Translations under genes and position numbers: made by a program | In this document: positions 49,380 through 64,000 of the stretch, piece by piece | Layout: every line of letters starts with the position of its first letter | Numbering within the stretch: position 1 is the stretch's first letter | Notes under the pieces: generated by a model | What the model was told of the DNA's origin: nothing | What the model saw: the letters and a program-made list of their open reading frames with translations, nothing else | The model's database searches: none | Assembly: GCA_024529925.1 (NCBI GenBank) | Contig: JAFEUB010000804.1 | Coordinates: 258,501 to 322,500 of the forward strand | Origin: Ophthalmolycus amberensis | Lineage: Eukaryota > Chordata > Actinopteri > Perciformes > Zoarcidae | DNA: 64,000 nt | Direction: 5' to 3'

Positions 49380-49645
49380 CCAGAGGCCACCGCATGTAGC
49401 ACGTTGACTGACGGGACGCCGTAGCTCACGCGGACTGTCTCTGGGAGTGCTGAGTCGACCATCCTCTCACCGTTAGAAACCGGCTGCTGTAGTTCACTGA
49501 ATCGGAGACAAACCATTCCACTTCGAGTTGGGACGCTCTCACTTACTCCAAGGGGTGACCTTAACGTCGGGTTTTGGGCGGACACTTACGGAGACCAAGA
49601 ACTGCGTAGCTGAAATATCACACTAGTGAAAATCCAAGACCCACG
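49380..49645 (+). promoter_or_regulatory. gspt1: Promoter/5'UTR of gspt1
   Basis: CpG dinucleotides are frequent from about 49380 through exon 1, in contrast to the AT-rich DNA before it. The stretch leads directly into the first ATG with no intervening acceptor. No TATA box is evident. The start of transcription is not determined. Confidence 0.45.
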
Positions 49646-62223
<12,578 letters not shown>

Positions 62224-63129
62224 AGAGGACGCAGCTGCCTGAGAGTCCGAGTGAGAAGGAATGGGCGGAGCTCGGTCACAACCCGACCGTTGTCAGCGGC
62301 GACGGCACCTCCCCGTCACGCCCCCCCTTCTGTGCCGAAGGCCAGCTTCAGAAAAAAAGAATCTGTTTTTAAGCAAATGACACACCAAGATGAAGTCCAC
62401 ACGAGTCAGCTTTCTCATATTGAGAGCTCAGCTATGCCATTCCTGGGTTAGCCCACCCCCCCACCTCCCGACATGAGGGGTGTTCTGCCACTTTTTTTAC
62501 TTTTTTTTTTCTTGCTTTCATAAATGACAATGACAAATGGCGGAAGTTATATCTGTAAACAGATGTGGACCAGGATTCTGCTTGGAATATAAAGGATGAT
62601 TTTCAGACATGAATTGCAAAAGAAATGGTTTGAAAGAACTTAACCAGTTGAAACCAAAATGTTTATCTTGGGTGTACATGTCTCCCTTTGACCCAGTTTT
62701 TGGTTTCTCGTGGCATTCTGGCAGTGTGCTTGAGCGTGTTCAAATGTTATTAAAGCAAACAACTATGACAATAAAATTATAAATTGGGAAAACAAAGTGT
62801 GTTCATTTTCAGAGGTGGCTGCTTTCATATCTCCTTTGTTAAAGTTGTGGTTTCACAAAGCACAGATTTCAATGTTGTCAGGCCGTATGTTGGTGAACAA
62901 TGGTATTCTTAAAATACTCTTTTGAAAACAAGGAATTTTGTTTTGGAAGCTCATTAGATGCAATGCACGTTAAAGATTAAAGTATTTTTTTACTTTTGTC
63001 ATGTTAAGTAGGATTTTTATTGCAGGCTTCTTTTTTTTTTTACTTGTAATGAAATATTTCTAGCACACATTCTCGGCTACTCTCACCTGTTCAAATTGCT
63101 GCTGAATCACAAACCCTCACCGGCCAGGT
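62224..63129. other. gspt1 3'UTR and spacer to the TMEM238-like gene
   Basis: 3'UTR to about 62795, then AT-rich spacer with T-runs. No element recognised. Confidence 0.55.
62770..62775 (+). promoter_or_regulatory. gspt1: AATAAA polyadenylation signal, gspt1
   Basis: A canonical AATAAA lies 547 bp after the gspt1 stop and is followed by GT/T-rich sequence (GTGTGTTC at about 62796). It is the first strong signal downstream of the gene, giving a 3'UTR of about 570 nt. Confidence 0.6.
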
Positions 63130-63322
63130 AGGGGTTGAGCCCCTCCCCCCTCGGCACCACGCCCCTCCTCTGTGAGTGCGCGGCACACTACCTGTCCTGA
63201 GCGAGGCTGAGCGCCTCACCTGACTCACCTTACAGCGCTCGGAAACTCAATGCCAGGGCACAAAGGCTCCGGGAGAAAAGCGCTAACTGTCGGAGCGTCC
63301 CGTCAGCCTACTGTGTGCTGAC
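63130..63322 (+). promoter_or_regulatory. CpG-rich promoter/5'UTR of the TMEM238-like gene
   Basis: A GC- and CpG-rich block with several GC-box-like CCCCTCCCC/CGCCCCTCC stretches runs into the ATG at 63323. No acceptor or TATA box is seen. This is inference from composition and position. Confidence 0.45.
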
Positions 63323-63805
63323 ATGGAGCCGGTCTACCGGGGTCTGGGTCGCTGTGTGTGCTGTTTCTGGCTCGCGGTAGCCTTTGACATCGTGGGACTG
63401 CTCGTGCTTCTCATCGGGGTGTTCGTGAACGTGTTCTTCTATGACCTGCTCATCTACGCGGGAGCCATCGTGATCTTCATGAGCCTCATCTGGTGGGTGT
63501 TCTGGTACTCAGGGAACATTGAGGTTCCCCCGGCGGAGCTTGAGGATGATGTCGGGTTACTGAAGAAGGACAAGGGCCCTTTGAGCGGCATCGGCGGCGC
63601 GGTGAGGCGCCTCTCCAGCCGCGTGTCCAGCGGCATCAGGACCTCGCTCCGGAGGAACGGAGCGCCGTCTGGCACCCGCGCGGACCGGCACGCAGAGGTC
63701 AGGCGGGGGGCCGCCGGTGGTGGAGCAGGTGGCCGTTGCCATGGCAACGATGACCCCACAGGAGGATACCCCGCGCAGTACTGTCTCATCAGTGGCAAGC
63801 TGTGA
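63323..63805 (+). CDS. TMEM238-like small transmembrane protein, single exon
   Basis: The open frame encodes 160 aa beginning MEPVYRGLGRC. Two hydrophobic helices at about residues 9-37 (CFWLAVAFDIVGLLVLL...) and 41-63 (LLIYAGAIVIFMSLIWWVFWY) are followed by SGNIEVPPAELE and a basic Arg/Ser-rich cytosolic tail. The order of helices, the FDIVGLL and LLIYAGA...FMSLIWW motifs, the YSGNI after helix 2 and the single-exon form match the TMEM238 family, whose function is not known. It starts 1.1 kb after gspt1 in a CpG-rich region. The Gly/Arg-rich end after a G6 run at 63705-63710 may be out of frame: the alternative frame stays open to TAG at 63846-63848 with a more natural composition. Confidence 0.8.
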   Translation: MEPVYRGLGRCVCCFWLAVAFDIVGLLVLLIGVFVNVFFYDLLIYAGAIVIFMSLIWWVFWYSGNIEVPPAELEDDVGLLKKDKGPLSGIGGAVRRLSSRVSSGIRTSLRRNGAPSGTRADRHAEVRRGAAGGGAGGRCHGNDDPTGGYPAQYCLISGKL

Positions 63806-63905
63806 CGTAGAAATGCCGCACACAACAACAGAGACCTCACCTACATAGTGTAGGCCGACAGGTGAGGCCTTCACACGAAACCACCAGTAACGTATACGTA
63901 GTTAC

Positions 63906-63908
<3 letters not shown>

Positions 63909-63942
<34 letters not shown>
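63909..63942. repeat. (TG)n microsatellite
   Basis: About 17 TG units downstream of the TMEM238-like gene. Confidence 0.93.
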
Positions 63943-63945
<3 letters not shown>

Positions 63946-64000
63946 AGACATTATTACAGAACTCTATTCTATTTTATTCCTATATTTTACTGCAGCACCA

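Noticed and set aside
63454..63874. Long minus-strand frames opposite the TMEM238-like gene
   Set aside because: GC-rich shadow of the sense coding region; no family likeness.

Overview
The window is vertebrate nuclear DNA, almost certainly from a teleost fish. It has long introns with GT-AG junctions, CpG-rich promoters, tRNA-derived SINEs, Tc1, hAT and Harbinger-like DNA transposons, and LINEs of fish type. There is no bacterial, plasmid or phage feature and no CRISPR array.

Four protein-coding genes lie head to tail on the + strand. (1) 1257-10672: the last nine exons of a calcium-regulated mitochondrial carrier of the SCaMC family (closest by eye to SLC25A23/SLC25A41). Its 5' end is outside the window or not recognisable, and its first visible exon carries a 1-nt frameshift. 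(2) 24131-43351: pdxdc1, with 22 coding exons that join in phase to a 780-aa protein, plus a probable non-coding first exon ending at 22414. (3) 49646-62223: gspt1 (translation release factor eRF3), 14 exons, 579 aa, complete and intact. (4) 63323-63805: a single-exon TMEM238-like two-pass membrane protein. The genes serve unrelated cellular jobs (mitochondrial ATP-Mg/Pi exchange, a PLP-fold protein, translation termination, a small membrane protein) and look like ordinary neighbours rather than a functional cluster.

The space between and inside the genes is rich in mobile elements. The largest is a 5.2-kb I/Nimb-type LINE (16871-22080), bounded by a perfect 14-bp target-site duplication and ending about 60 bp from the CpG-rich region at the pdxdc1 promoter. 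A 5'-truncated relative (25279-25683) with a 10-bp duplication is nested in an hAT-like element inside pdxdc1 intron. Other elements with visible boundaries are a Harbinger-like element (2334-3458, TAA duplication), an hAT element (59659-60145, duplication CACTAAGG) and a CAGTGGCGG-terminus DNA transposon (47557-48907). Remnants include an L2-type LINE, a second LINE reverse-transcriptase relic, a Tc1 transposase relic and three tRNA-derived SINEs.

I see no convincing new biological system. The points most worth checking are the 71-bp near-perfect palindrome in pdxdc1 intron, the single-base frameshifts in the carrier exon and LINE, the possible homopolymer frameshift in the TMEM238-like gene, a candidate 45-nt in-frame pdxdc1 cassette exon, and the apparent absence of the PLP-binding lysine in PDXDC1.
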